A DNA stretch of 64,000 nt from Macrotis lagotis (Eukaryota > Chordata > Mammalia > Peramelemorphia > Peramelidae). Within the stretch, counting starts at the first letter, position 1. Every line of letters starts with the position of its first letter. The stretch is from the NCBI RefSeq assembly GCF_037893015.1, contig NC_133663.1:142297297-142361296 (forward strand), written 5' to 3'. Made by a program: the position numbers and the translations under genes. Under the pieces are notes generated by a model, which saw nothing but the letters and a program-made list of their open reading frames with translations, did no database searches and was not told the DNA's origin. Positions 23,745 to 35,909 of the stretch are shown piece after piece.

Positions 23745-24032
23745 CCCTTAGAGTGTGGACTTGGAGATAGGAAGAATTATCTTCAAAACAATTATCTTCT
23801 TTAACAATAAAGAGATCTATGCTTAAATCGTGCTTCTGTTAATTAATTAATGTGAGTTCTTGAAAAGAGACAACTTTCAGGTTTTCTCATCAATGGAATG
23901 AATGGTATCAGTAATAGTATTAGGATATTTCTCCTAGTGTTCCTATGAAATTCAAAGAAAATATTTTATAAACACAGTTTGCAATCTTTGAATAGAAATA
24001 GCTATTGCTATTATTATTATTATTATTATCTT
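23745..24032 (+). mobile_element. MIR/MON-type SINE, near full length
   Basis: Begins GTGTGGACTTGGAGATAGGA, then a CTTAAATCGTGCTTCTG block, the TTCTCATCAATGGAATGAAT block and a tail with TTTGCAATCTTTGAATAG ending in ATTATTATT. This is the order of MIR elements from tRNA-like head to 3' end. Confidence 0.75.
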
Positions 24033-25575
24033 TAAATAGTAATATAAATTAATAGAGCTAGCTATTTCCTTTCAAAGTGTAGTTTATTGCCTTTATTTTT
24101 TACTGTAAAGTACAGAGGTAAAAATATCTGATTGTAATAAAACATTAGAAGTAAAGAGCATATCTTGAAATCAGAGCAATGCAAGTCTTGGATATAGAAA
24201 ACACTAAAATATTTGTTTAAAAAACATATTAATTACATAAGTTATATATAAATATATTATAGAGAATTAATTCTGTTATTTTTTTCAAATTTAAGTGACC
24301 TATGAAATATTGAAATAAGAAGAAATTGACTTGGTTGAAAACTAGTTAGTCATTCTTCCAGCGTTACATTTAATTTTATCTCCTCTCATTGAACTGAATT
24401 CTATTAAATTTCCCCTGGCAGCTTAATTCAAAAGAAGAGGAAATGATGTTTTTATGGACCCTAAAAGGGTTTATAGATGATGCTGTCATTTGTCTGTAAA
24501 ATTTATGTAGGTTATATCTTTAGAGACTGAAGGATATGGAAAGTGAATTCAAGATTTATTGTTGCATTATGTTAATTGTGAATGCATAGTGTGTCATGGC
24601 AAATATACCACTTAGAGGAGCTCTAACCTAGCAAAAGGATAAATAACTTTAAAAAAAAGGAAGCTGCAGCAGTCATTCTTTTATTCACCCCTTTTTCTTT
24701 TAACAAGGTTTAGCCAACTATATTTTTTTCAATTACAACTTTCTTTGCCTCTCAGAATATGTTGTCTGAAGATTATATAAATCAAATTCAATGTAAATTA
24801 CAGTAAAATGCCAGCTCTATTCAAGAGTCAGATATGCCAGCTAAGTGGTGTAGCATTCTGCATTAGCAGAGAATTACATTGCAATGGGCTGAAGATTTTA
24901 CTTCAAAGAAATTGTACTTAATGAAAGTGACCACAAATTTAAGTGGTCTGTATTCATTGACTTCAAGAATACATGAAAGGAAATGGCCATTAATTTGTAA
25001 AAAAAGACAAGAATAGAGCAAATCTTGAGTAATATATATGCATAATTGCTTTTACTCAAACAAATAGATATTTTTCTTTATGAAGCTAGGTGACCAATAT
25101 ATTTGGTTTTCCTTTCTATTGTTGCACATGAAGTTATTTTAAGTAGATTTGATTTTTTCAATGTGAATTGTGTTGTATATAAAAATGGTTTTCACATATT
25201 GATCAGTATTACATTTTAAAATTACATATTTAGAAATTATACATTATTCTAATACTGAAAATGGTCATTCTCTTATTAGTATTTGAGTTATTTCCAATAC
25301 TTTAGCATTTAAAATTATATCCATTGATGTATATACAAATATGCCTATGAAAATGCAATTGATCTTTGATAAATGCATCTTTTCCCTTCCTAATTTTTTG
25401 CATATTATTTTAAAATATGAAATTATAAATCAAAATTAATTCTTTATTTAGGTATTTACAAACTAAACAGATTATACCTCATTATAAAATTTTAATTTGT
25501 TAACACATATAGAAGAGTGATATTTCGATCAGATCTAAAATTAATGAGAACAAATAAGGTTATTCTGAGAGTTGG
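24033..25575. other. Unique sequence, more complex in 24350-25000
   Basis: No gene seen. The part at about 24350-25000 has fewer homopolymers and more balanced composition than its surroundings (blocks such as CCAGCTAAGTGGTGTAGCAT and GAGAATTACATTGCAATGGG), so it is a candidate conserved noncoding stretch; not testable here. Confidence 0.4.
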
Positions 25576-25760
25576 AATAGAGAGAAAATTGTATTTGAAT
25601 TTTGTGTCTGACCCTTACTTGAAAATTACTGCATCTCTTTGAGCCCCTTTTCTTTTCTGTAATACTGGGATGAAAATAACATTTAGTAATTTGTATTCTT
25701 GTGAGGATCAAATGAATTATTACTATTAAATGCTTTACATGCATACAAGTGCTAAAAAAT
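25576..25760 (+). mobile_element. MIR/MON-type SINE relic
   Basis: Contains GTGTCTGACCCTTACTTG, TGTAATACTGGGATGAAAAT, TTGTGAGGATCAAATGAATT and AAATGCTTTACATGCATACA, matching the order of the MIR 3' half. Confidence 0.75.
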
Positions 25761-25779
25761 AAAATAAATCTATAGAGCA

Positions 25780-26477
25780 AAGACAGAGAGAAGCCAGGAT
25801 TTCCCTAAATATCTCCTTGACCTCTCAAAAACATAACTCAAGTCTCTAAACTGATTCTGAAGCATCAAACACAAAAAAGAACAAAGTGGAACATTTTTCG
25901 GCGAAGTTTGTCATGGGTCAAGGTGACATATAACCAGTAGCAGAGAGCAGAGAGCAGGGCATGGAACTGAAACCAATGTGGGTGGGGTGCAGAGCGAGCA
26001 TCTGGGAGTTTTCAATCCCAGCAGAGATCCCTGGGTTTCCAACTCAGAAGCCGAAAGGGCTAATGTCAGCTGGAAGGACTTGAACACAAGTATTCCATAT
26101 CTTATGTTCAGCCACCATGACTCCTGAATTGTCCAGCACAGTAAAAAAAAAGTCAGTCATATTGTCAACATGAAGGGCCCCAACCCAGTGAGCAAGTTGC
26201 TGACATTCTCATTGTAAAAGATGTGTGAGCAGTCTTCTCTCACGGCACAAGAAGCTTGAGGACAAAACATAAAATGAGCAAAATAATCAGAGAAAAGCTG
26301 GAACAATAGAAAGTTACCTTGGAGATAAGGGGAAAAAAATCACAAGACCATCTCAGAAGAGGATGAGAGAAGAAATACAGTATGTGAAGTCAGAGAAGAG
26401 TAGGGATTGATCTCCAGCCCCAAAATAATTTCTTACAAGAGTCCAGAAAGAATTTTAAAATTCAAATAGAAAAAATT
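25780..26477 (+). mobile_element. L1/HAL1-like 5'UTR and start of ORF1, plus strand
   Basis: 25780-26273 is a GC-richer L1 5'UTR. ORF1 starts at ATG 26274 and, with small breaks, reads like MSK-NQRKAGTIESYLGDKGKK, the counterpart of MSKQRNKRKIIEKYFANEPKK in the ORF1 at 28.8 kb. It stops after about 70 codons where a SINE follows, so most of the element is missing. Confidence 0.65.
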
Positions 26478-26636
26478 GGGGTGGGGTACAGCTAGGTGGC
26501 ACAGTGGATAAAGCACTGGCGTTGGAGTTACGAGGACCTGAATTTAAATCTGGCTTCAGGCATGAAATAATTGTCTAGCTGTTTGAACTTGGGCAAGTCT
26601 CTTAACTCCATTGCCTTTGATAAATAAAAAATAATT
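26478..26636 (+). mobile_element. tRNA-derived SINE, plus strand
   Basis: Starts GGTGGGGTACAGCTAGGTGG, continues CACAGTGGATAAAGCACTGG, TGGGCAAGTCTCTTAACTCC and an A-rich tail. It is more diverged than the other copies (TTGGAGTTACGAGGACCTG). It sits between two L1 5' ends. Confidence 0.88.
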
Positions 26637-26666
26637 TTAAAAATTTTGAGAAAAGAAATACAAGAA

Positions 26667-26905
26667 GAGACTTCTAGGGTGGAAGCACTATGGTACCAAG
26701 AAGGTAGCAAGCATGCTCCAGGAGCTTTTCCATACACTATATTTTGAAGCTTTTTTTTTCCCTTAATACCGATTAAGAATAATGAAAACAAGTGTTCAAC
26801 TATAAATATTGTGGATGATCTTCAATGAAGGTTTGTCTCTTTTGGGGAAAAGTGGAAATAAAGCCCAGTTAGGCAGGAGAGCACAAAAGTCAGCAGTTGA
26901 CTTCT
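26667..26905 (+). mobile_element. L1 5'UTR start, plus strand (left part of split L1)
   Basis: GAGACTTCTAGGGTGGAAGC at 26667 resembles the conserved L1 start (AGACTTCTAAGATGGC type). It is followed by GCAAGCATGCTCCAGGAGCT, also typical of this 5'UTR family. It ends at the insertion site of the ORF1-only L1 (target repeat 26892-26905) and resumes at 29442. Confidence 0.6.
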
Positions 26906-27094
26906 TTTTTTCTTTAAATTTATTTTTTATTCTCATTTTGTAAAAATGTTTTTTTACATTAATAAAATATTCTTGTTTACAAGTAAACAAAATACCCCTC
27001 ACCCCATGAATATAGATAGACTTGCTTGGGTGAAAAAAGTAAAGGGGAGAGAAAAAAAATTAAAATTAAAAAAATAATAGTAATAATTGTAGGT

Positions 27095-27230
27095 ATGGCC
27101 AAGTGGTGCAATGGATGAAGCAGCAGCCCTGGAGCCATGAGCACCCAAGACTTCCCTCAGCCCAAAATCCACCTGGTCCTATAGTCCTGGGCAGGACTTC
27201 CAATCACAGGCACTTGCAAGAAGTAAAAAA
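27095..27230 (+). mobile_element. Decayed tRNA-SINE-like segment
   Basis: GGCCAAGTGGTGCAATGGAT, GCAGCCCTGGAGCCATGAGC and TAGTCCTGGGCAGGACTTCC follow the order of the local SINE family but with many changes. It may be a decayed insertion, or part of the 3'UTR of the element that contains it. Confidence 0.4.
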
Positions 27231-27703
27231 GAAAATGCGTTATATCTGACCACTCTCCCCCCATGGTCCATCCTCTCCTCCTTTATTCACATTCCCACCC
27301 CTTCCCCCTGCTCCCCCTCCTTCTTACTCCAGATGCCTATACCCCATTGAGTATATTTACTGTTTCCTCTCCTAGCCATCTCTGATGAGAGCAAAGTTCT
27401 CTCATTCCCCCTTGCCTCCCCCTTCCATATCATTGCAATAGCTCATTGTAATAAAAAAAAAATCTTATTATGTGAAATATCTTGGACTATTGCCCCTCTC
27501 CTTTTTCGTTCTCCCATTCCATTTCCCTTTGTTTCTATTGACTCCATTTTTACACCATATTTTATCTTCGAATTCAGCTTTCTCCCGTGCTTCAACTATA
27601 AAAGCTCCCTCTACCTGCTCTATTAACTGAGAAGGTTCATATGAGTATTATCAGTGTCATTTATCTATGCAGGAATACATGCAGTTCATCCTCATTAAGT
27701 CCC

Positions 27704-28818
27704 TCATATTTCCCCCCTCTCCTCCAATCTCCATGCTTCACCTGAGTCCTGTATCTGAAGATCAAACCTTCTCTTCAGCTCTGGCCATTCCAAAAGGAAC
27801 ATTTGAAATTCCCCTAGTAGATTGAAAGTCCATCTTTTTCCCTGGAAGAGGACATTCAGCCTTGCTGGGTAGTTCATTCTTGGCTGCATTCTAAGCTCTT
27901 TTGCCTTCCGGTATATTGTACTCCAAGCCCTATGAGCTTCCAATGTAGTTGCTGCTAAGTCCTGCGTGATTCTGACTGCAGCTCCACAATATTTGAACTG
28001 TGTCCTTCTGGCTGCTTGTAATATTTTCTCTTTGACTTGGGAGTTCTGGAACTTGGCTATAATATTCCTAGGGGTTGGTTTTTTCGGATCTCTTTCTCGG
28101 GGGGAACGATGGATTCTCTCCATTTCTATTTTGCCCTCTGCTTCTAGAATATCAGGGCAATTTTCCTGTAGTAATTCTTTGGAAATGATGTCAAGGCTCT
28201 TTTCCTGAACATGATTTTCAGGTATTCCAATAATTTTTAAATTATCTTTCCTAAGTCTGTTTTCCATATCAGTTGTTTTTTAATGAGATATTTCACATTT
28301 CCTTCCAATTTTTCATTCTTTTTTGGTTTTGAAGTATTGATTCCTGATTTCTGGTAAATTCATCAATCTCCCTGAATTCTGTTCTTTGTCTGAAGAATTT
28401 GTTCTCCTCAGAGAGTTTTCTTATCTCTTTTTCCATCTGGCCAATTTTGCTTTTTAAAGCATTCTTCTCCTCAATAACTTTTTGAACTGTTTTATCCATT
28501 TGACCTAAGCTGGTTTTTAGTATGCTATTTTCTTCAGCATTTTTTTGGATTTCCTTGACTAAGCTGCTGACTTCATTTTCATGTTTTTCCTGCATCTCTC
28601 TCCTTTCTTTTCCCAGTTTTTTTCCAACTCCTTCATTTGATTTTCAAAGTCTCTTTTTTGAGCTCTGTCATAGCCTGAGCCCAATTTCTGTTTTTCTTGG
28701 AGTCTTCAGATGCAGGAGCTTGTGCTTCCTCATCTTCAGACTGAGTATTTTGATCCTTCTTGGGTTCATTTGCAAAATATTTCTCAATAATCTTCCTCTT
28801 ATTTCTCTGCTTGCTCAT
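27704..28818 (-). CDS. L1 ORF1p-like gene of the ORF1-only element (broken)
   Basis: L1 ORF1 proteins are RNA-binding chaperones that form trimers and package element RNA. Start MSKQRNKRKIIEKYFANEPK at 28818. A charged coiled-coil follows (28595-28293: KTSLGQMDKTVQKVIEEKNA and so on). An RRM-like domain begins at 28267 (LRKDNLKIIGIPENHVQEKS, with ERIHRSPRERDPKKPTPRNI), then a C-terminal domain with VRITQDLAATTLEAHRAW and FQGKRWTFNLLGEFQMFLLE up to the stop at 27704. The three parts lie in different frames, so at least two frameshifts break it (near 28620 and 28290); no domain is missing. About 370 codons is usual for mammalian ORF1p. Confidence 0.85.
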
Positions 28819-29441
28819 TTACCCAGCCTGGGCCTGGTTTTGGGGTGCTTCTTGAGCTTTTGGGACACTGCCACAAGAATCTCAGTGTGTGAGGCTCTGT
28901 CCTCCCTCCTGATCTGTGAATGACCATAAGCACCCCCTTCTGCCACGGGGCAAGGTGGGGGGGCCCTGTTGTTCTATTGGGGGTGGCCCTAGACTGTGAT
29001 CAGGATCTTAATGTGGTCAGAGCCCCAGAGTCCTGTTCCAGGGGCAGAGGACAGAGCTAGACAGTCTCTCTTCACTACCATCCCTCAGCTCAATGGGCTT
29101 ATGCCCTGGGGGCTCCTGCTTACAGGCTCCACCTGCTTGTGTTTCCAGGTCTGGACTACTGAAAGACCAAGCTGCTGGCTGTGTGCCCCGAGGGCTGGGC
29201 TCCATGTGCTCACTCTGGCAGAGGTCCCCCTGCTGTTCTCCCACTTTGTGCCCGGTGTTCCCAGGGGTGCAGCTCAGGAGACTCCGCCGCTGCTGTGAGC
29301 AAGAGGCTGAGTTCTTTCGCTCTGGCGGGCCACCCCTCCGTCCCAGAGTAGAAGAACTGCATCACTGGGTTTAGTTAGAGTCCTTAGCTTATGAGTTTTA
29401 TCAGAGAGCTCCTATGACTGGATCCCTTCTTGTCACCATCT
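28819..29441 (-). promoter_or_regulatory. GC-rich 5'UTR of the ORF1-only L1
   Basis: The most GC- and CpG-rich part of the window. It lies just upstream of ORF1 on the minus strand and ends exactly at the target-site repeat, so it is the element's 5'UTR, which in L1s carries the internal promoter. The far end reads AGATGGTGACAAGAAGGGAT. Promoter activity is inferred from family knowledge only. The part at 29104-29441 is repeated at 53793-54128. Confidence 0.7.
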
Positions 29442-30686
29442 AGCAGTTGACTTCTCACTACAATGCAGTCCAGGTCCCTGAAGCATATGTACTGTCAGTT
29501 AGATAGCAGACCAATAAGGAGGGTCCTACCTACAGAAAGAGCCTGAACCCTGAGGACACACGGGTAACAGAGAGGACTAGGTTGCAAGAATCCTTTCCAT
29601 GCTAGGCTGCATGGACAACATTTTGGCAAAAACAAAATGCTAGAGGTCAGACCCCAGTCCCAGAATGAAAATTTTGGACCTAAACTCCCTCCATCCCAGA
29701 GGCAGACTTCAAGAATCAAAATGAATTTATAAGAAACCATACAAAAATGAGCACTAAACACAGAAAATTCTATTCAGTTAGAGAAGATAAAAATGAGATC
29801 TTAGTAGAAAAAAGCAATGACAAAGTACCTATAGGGGAAGTCTCAAGGGAGTTTATGAATTAGACTCAAATTCAAAACATCATAGAAAAGCTTAAAAACA
29901 TTTTTAAAACCAAAGAAATGAGGAAGAAGAAAAAATCGAAAACAAATGGGAGCCAAGGAGGAAAATTTTTTTTAAAAATGACCAAATAAATCAACTCCTT
30001 TAACAGTAAGAAACAGCAAACTGGAAAAAGAATGTAACTAACTCATCAAAAAATAAAATTGATCAACTGGAAAGAGAATGTAACTCAACATAAATTAAAA
30101 TCAGCCAACTGGAAAAGAAACAACAAATGTCAACTGAAGAAAATAGAACCCCAAAACTTATAATTGAACAAATAATAGCTAATGAATCTGTGAGGCACCA
30201 AGATTCCATGAAACAAAATGAAAAGCTTAAAAAATTGAAGAAAACAAAAAAATACCTTTTAAGAAAAATAAATGCTGTGGAAAATAGATCCAAGAGAGCT
30301 AATTTATGAATTAGTGGTATTTCTGGAGACCTCAAACAACAAAAGTGTCTGGAAAAGATCTTTCAGAAAATTACCATAGAAAACTTTCCTAAGGTACTAG
30401 ATCAAAGAAGACAAATTGTCCTTGAAAGAATATACAGAAAACCTCAAGAAAGAGATCCAAGGATAAAAACTCCAAGGACTATCATAGTTGAATTCTCACA
30501 TAACATAAAATACTGCAAGCAACCAAAAAAAAAGCAATTTAAGCCACAATCAGGATTATAGAAGAATTATCAGTACAACATTAAAAGAATAGAGTACATG
30601 GAATATGATATTTCTGAGGGCAAATGACTTTATATTACAACCAGCAATTTACTGTTCTGAAAAATTCATCAATTCTGTCAATGAAA
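29442..30686 (+). mobile_element. L1 5'UTR and ORF1, plus strand (right part of split L1)
   Basis: Continues the L1 that starts at 26667. 29457-29760 is 5'UTR, and ORF1 covers about 29760-30640. The open part at 30127-30309 (MSTEENRTPKLIIEQIIANE, then a Lys-rich coiled-coil) is followed in another frame by ISGISGDLKQQKCLEKIFQK and QERDPRIKTPRTIIVEFSHN, the RRM-like domain of L1 ORF1p. It is older and more broken than the nested ORF1-only element. Confidence 0.75.
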
Positions 30687-31560
30687 AGGATGGATTTTCT
30701 TTTTTTCTTCTTATAAATATTTTATTTGTTCTCCAATTTTAAACAATAGTACTTTATACTTGTCATTTTTATAAGTTTTCAATTTTACAATTTGTTCTCC
30801 ACCCTCTCTTCCTTCTCCTCCCCCCCACAGGTGGCAATCCGATAATCTTTGCATTGTTTCTATGCTATGTATTGATCAAAATTGAATGTTTTGAGAGGGG
30901 AAAAACATTTCCTTGAATAAGAAATAAAATATTAGAGTTAGCAAAGTTATGTAGTATATAAGAAAACTTTTTTTAAATTGAAGATAATAATCTATGGTCA
31001 TTGTTTAACTTCCACAGTTTCTCTGCATACACATGATATTCTCCATCACAAAAATCCTAAAATTGTCCAAAATTATTGAACTAATGGAATGAGCAGCTCC
31101 ATTAAGGTTGATCATCACCCCATGTTTCTGTTAGGGTGTATAGTGAGTGTTCTTCTGGTTCTGCTCATCTCACTCAGTATCAATTCATGCAAGATTATAC
31201 AAACTTCTCTGAAATTTCATCCCTCCTTGTTTCTACTAGAACCATAGTGTTCCATTACATACATGTACCACAGTTAATCCAGGCATTCCCCAAATGAGAA
31301 GCATCCCCTTGATTTCCACTTCTTTGCCACCACAGTGCTACTATGAATATTTTTGTACAAGTGTTAGTTTTACCCTTTTTCATGATCTCTTCAGGGTTTA
31401 AAACCCAGCAGTGGTAATGCTGGATCAAAGGGTATGCACATTGTTATTGCCCTTTGTGCACAATTCCAAATTGCTCTCCAGAAAGGTTGGATCATTTCAT
31501 AGCACTACCAACAATGCATTATTGCCCCTGATTTCTCTGGAGTGTCTGTGACCACAGCTA
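30687..31560 (-). mobile_element. 5'-truncated L1 3' end, minus strand, nested
   Basis: T-rich start (A-tail of the minus element), pyrimidine-rich 3'UTR block with TCCTCCCCCCCACAGGTGGC, then the ORF2 C-terminal coding region on the minus strand (31090-31510), whose plus-strand signature is GCTCTCCAGAAAGGTTGGAT. It interrupts the inter-ORF region of the plus-strand L1. Exact target repeats not resolved. Confidence 0.8.
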
Positions 31561-32779
31561 TAATACTAAAATTCTCTTAAAAATATGGATTAATGTAAAC
31601 TCAATCCTAATCTATTTATATCCAGTCTTTTTAAATATGCTCCCATTCTCTGTCCCTATTGTAATACAACCCCCTATAACTAAGTGTTAAAGGGAGAAAA
31701 TGTACCTTATTCTTTGGTTGAAGAGAGTTTTAGTGCTATGGTTGGAGTACTATAGAGAAGGAAGCAGTGAGTGTACTTAGAGCCACTGCACATGAAATTA
31801 TCTTGAAATATTGTGGTTTACTTGAAACTTTTACTATAATTAGATGGAGTGTGCTTGGGATGGGGGAATTTAAATGGTTCATGAAGTGATTTGGCTTTGT
31901 AGGATGCTTTAGTACATGAGGATTGGGTGTCTTTGGAGGGTACTTGAAAAGGGGGAAGATATAAAGTGATTATCATTTGAGTGATTCATGAATTTTGAGA
32001 AGTGTATTTCTAATGAGTGAGAGGAGATGAGAGTACTGAGACAATGCTGTTTATCAATTATTCAGTCTTTGAGAATAGAACTTCCAACTGCACAGATATA
32101 AAGAGTATATTTTGACAAAAGGGTTTTAAGTACAAGACAAGGTTAACATAATAAAAAAACATAAAATCAATAGCTATACTAGAAGAAAACCAGGCATTAC
32201 TCAATGCATAACAACAGGTAAAGAGGCACAAAAAACTATTATAGTATGGGGGAAAAGGGAGGTGTGAATGTTGACTAAAGCTGCTCAATAGATTTCCCAG
32301 TGATTCAATAATATACAGTCTGAAGTGGGTTTTAATAAATGGGAAAAGGAGTAAAATGTCGGTGAGGAGGAATAAGAGCAAAGAATGACAAAAGTATAAA
32401 TGGGAAAAGATAGCCTGGAGAGAAATGCAGTATTAGTAATCTTAATTGTAAATGTGAATTGGATGAACTCTCCCATAAAATGGAAGCATATAACAGAATG
32501 GATTACAAACCAAAATACTACAATATGTTGTTTAGAAGAAACACATTGGAAACAGAGATACATATGGAGTAAAGGTAAAGGCTGGAGAAAAATATGTCAT
32601 GTTTGAGCAGAAGTAAAAAATATCAGAGTTAGTGATTCTGATCTCAGACAAAGCAAAAGCAAAAAATAGAATTCATTAAAAGTGATAAGGAAGGAAACTA
32701 CAATCTCTTAAAGACATCATGGGCAATGAAGTTATAACATTATTAAACATAGTACACCAAGTGGGATAGCATCCAGATT

Positions 32780-32930
32780 TTTTTTTAGGTTTTTGCAAGG
32801 CAAATGGTGTTAAGTGGCTTGCCCAAGGCCACACAGCTAGATAATTATTAAGTGTCTGAGACCGGATTTGAACCCAGGTACTCCTGACTCCAAGGCTGGT
32901 GCTTTATGCACTACGCCACCTAGCCACCCC
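32780..32930 (-). mobile_element. tRNA-derived SINE, minus strand, in L1 ORF2
   Basis: Full-length SINE on the minus strand. It is flanked by AGCATCCAGATT (32768-32779) and AGCATCCAAATT (32931-32942), 11 of 12 matching, so the insertion into the L1 endonuclease region is well defined. Confidence 0.93.
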
Positions 32931-35571
32931 AGCATCCAAATTCTTAAGGGAGAAGGTGAATTAATTACAATGAGACAAAACTTTCTTAATGGGAGACCTA
33001 AACATCCTTCTCTCAAAATTAAATAAATCTATCAACAAAATCATCAAGAAAGAAGTTAAGAGGGTGAATAAAATTTTAGGTAACTTAGACATGATAGAAC
33101 TCTAGGAAAAAAATTGAAAGGGAATGGAAAAGAATATATCTTTACCTTTGGAGTACATGGTACATGGTTAAACATTTCCTAGGGCATTGAAACATTAAAA
33201 TCAAATGCAGAAAGGCAGTAATAATAACTACATACTTTTCACATCATGATGCAATAAAGAGTACATGGAAAAAAGTACCATGAAATGATAACCCAAAAAG
33301 TAATTGGAAATTAAATAATTTTATTTTAAAGAATTAATGAATCAAGCAGAACATCATAGAAATGATCAATCATTTCATCCAAAAATTATAACAATGAGAC
33401 ATCATACCAATAAAGGGGAAATTTTATATTTCTAAATGCTTATATGAATAAAAAAGAGAAAGAGGAAATAAATGAATTGAATATGCAATTTAAAAAACTA
33501 GAAGAAATTAAAAACTCCTATTAAATACCAAATTAATCATTCTAAAAATCAAAGAAGAGTTTAATAAAATTGAATTCAAGAAAACCATTAATATAATAAA
33601 TAAATTTAGGAGCTATTTTTGTGAAAAAAATAATAAAATAAACTTTTAGTTAATCTGATTTTTAAAAACAGAAAGAGGAATGCCAAATTGATCAAAAATA
33701 TAAAGGGTTAATCCACCAGTAGTGGGAAGGAAATTAAAAAGATAATTCTGCTCATCCGTATGCCAATAAATTTGACAACTTGAATGAAATGAATAAATAA
33801 TTACAAAACTACTCAGATTAACAGAACAGGATTTAAAATACTTAATTTCCTATGAAAATATGTCCAATTTCAGATGGATTTACCTGGGAATTCTACCAAG
33901 CTTTTAAGGAACATAATTTCAATTCTTATGAAATGCAGAAAATCAGAAATATAAAATGCATTATTTTCAGATCACGATATAATAAAAATCAAATAACGTA
34001 ATAAGAAAACAGAGACTAAACCAATTGAAAACTAATTAAATATAATAACTTAATTATAAGGAATGAATGGAGGAAACAACAAATCATTGAAATAGTTAAT
34101 AATTTGATCCAAGACAATGACAATACTGAGATAACATACCAAAATTTATGGGATATAGCCAAAACAGCTATTAAGGGAAATTTTATACTTCTTAATTTAT
34201 ACATGAATAAAATAGAGACTGAGATCAAGGAATTGTGAACTAAAAAGCACAAGGTAAAAATCCTAAATTAAATGCCAAATTATAAATTCTGAAAATCAAA
34301 GAAAAGATTAATAAAACTGAAAGCAAGAAAATTTTGAACTAGTAAATAAAACTAACAAAATTTTCCTAATAAAAATGGTAACAATTAACTTTTTAAAAGT
34401 AGGAAGATTTTAAATAAACCCACATAAATCATTACTGTTTCTATATATTGTCAACAAAACATAGGAGAAAGAGGTAGAAAAAGAAATTCCATTTAAAGTA
34501 ATCTTAGATAACATAAAATTCTTTGGAGTCTGCCTACCAAATCAAGTTGAGAAGCTAAATGAAATCAATTGCAAAAAATTTTCCCTCAAATGAAATCAGT
34601 CCTCAATAATTTTTCAATGAGATAGTTTTATGAAAAAAGCCAATGAAAACATCAAAAATGTTTTAAAAGATCTAAGAAAACAAAATCACAAATGAAAAGC
34701 ATGAATTCACCACAAATGAGGAAGAAATTGAAATAATAATCAGATATTTTGCCCAAATATATGATAATAAATCTGACAACCTAAGTTAAATAGATATTCA
34801 TAAAATATAAATTGTCTAGATTAAGAGAAGAAATTTAACACTTAAACAACCTTATATCAGAAAACGAACTTGACCAAACCATCAATGAACACCTCAAGAA
34901 AAAAAATTATGGGTCAGTGAATTTTATCAAATGTTTAAAGAACAATTAATTCCAGTTCTATATAAACTTCTTTAAAAAAGTAGATGAAGAAGTTTTGCCA
35001 AATTCTTTCTATGACAACAGTAATTGACCTGATGCCTAAACCAGGAAGAACCAAGACAGAGAAAGAAAATCATTTACCAATTTTTCTAATGAATATCAAT
35101 GCAAAATTTTAACTACCATACTAACAGAGTATAGAACATTATCACTAAAATAATACATAATAATCAGGTATGATTTATACCAAGAATACAGAATTTGTTC
35201 AATATTAGTTAAACTCTCAACATAATTGACCAGATCAATAATGAAACTAACAGCAATCAAATGATTATTTCAATATATACTAAAAATCTTTTTGAGAAAA
35301 TACAACACCCATTTCTATTAAAACACTAGGGAGGATAGGAATAAATGGAATTTTCTTTAAAATTATAGGAAGTATCTATCTAAAACCATTAGCAAGAATT
35401 ATTTTCAATTTGCATTAAGAGAGAAGAATTCTCAGTAAGTTCAGTGATGAAACAAGATGAAACAATACCATCACTAATGTAAAATAGCATATTAGAAATG
35501 CTAACTTAAACCAGAAGAAAAGAAAAAGAAATTGAGAAAGTTAGAAAAGGCAATTAAGAAACTAATTTCTC

Positions 35572-35729
35572 TAGGGGTTGCTAGGTGGCTCAGTGGATAG
35601 AGTACCAGCCCTGGAGTCAGGAGTACCTGAGTTCAAATCTGGACTCAGACTCTTAATAATTACCTAACTGTGTGCCTTTGGGCAAGTCACTTAATCATAT
35701 TTGTCTTGCAAAAAAACTAAAAAAAACCC
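35572..35729 (+). mobile_element. tRNA-derived SINE, plus strand
   Basis: GGGTTGCTAGGTGGCTCAGT at the head, AGTACCTGAGTTCAAATCTG and an A-tail. Flanking CTAATTTCTC (35562-35571) and CTAAATTCTC (35730-35739) are probable target repeats. Confidence 0.92.
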
Positions 35730-35765
35730 CTAAATTCTCACATTTTGCCAATAATATGGCTATAC

Positions 35766-35792
35766 ATATAATATATATATATATATATATAT
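35766..35792. repeat. (TA)n microsatellite
   Basis: TA dinucleotide tract. It is 2 bp longer here than in copy 2 (60452-60476), one of the few length differences between the duplicated units. Confidence 0.9.
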
Positions 35793-35909
35793 TAAATTTA
35801 TGTAGAGATATATGTATATCTCTATATTCATATACATGATTTTACAAAATCAAGAAAATTGAAACAATTAACTTTTTAAAAGTAGCAAGATTTAAAATAA
35901 ATCTACTTA

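Larger units (their letters stand above)
26906..29441 (-). mobile_element. ORF1-only, HAL1-like L1 with 14-bp TSDs
   Basis: Perfect direct repeats AGCAGTTGACTTCT at 26892-26905 and 29442-29455 define one 2.54 kb insertion. On the minus strand it holds a GC-rich 5'UTR (29441-28819), ORF1 (28818-27704), an L1 inter-ORF-like purine-rich stretch (about 27700-27235) and a 3' end with an A-rich tail (T-rich at 26902-26935). No ORF2 sequence is present. HAL1 (half-L1) elements of this structure are described from mammals including opossum. A one-off internal deletion of a full L1 is the alternative. A SINE-like relic lies at 27095-27230. Confidence 0.82.

Noticed and set aside
28819-29441. GC-rich block as a CpG-island promoter of a host gene
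   Set aside because: It lies exactly between L1 ORF1 and the element's target-site repeat, so it is the L1 5'UTR. The antisense open frames (for example 28996-29298) are by-products.
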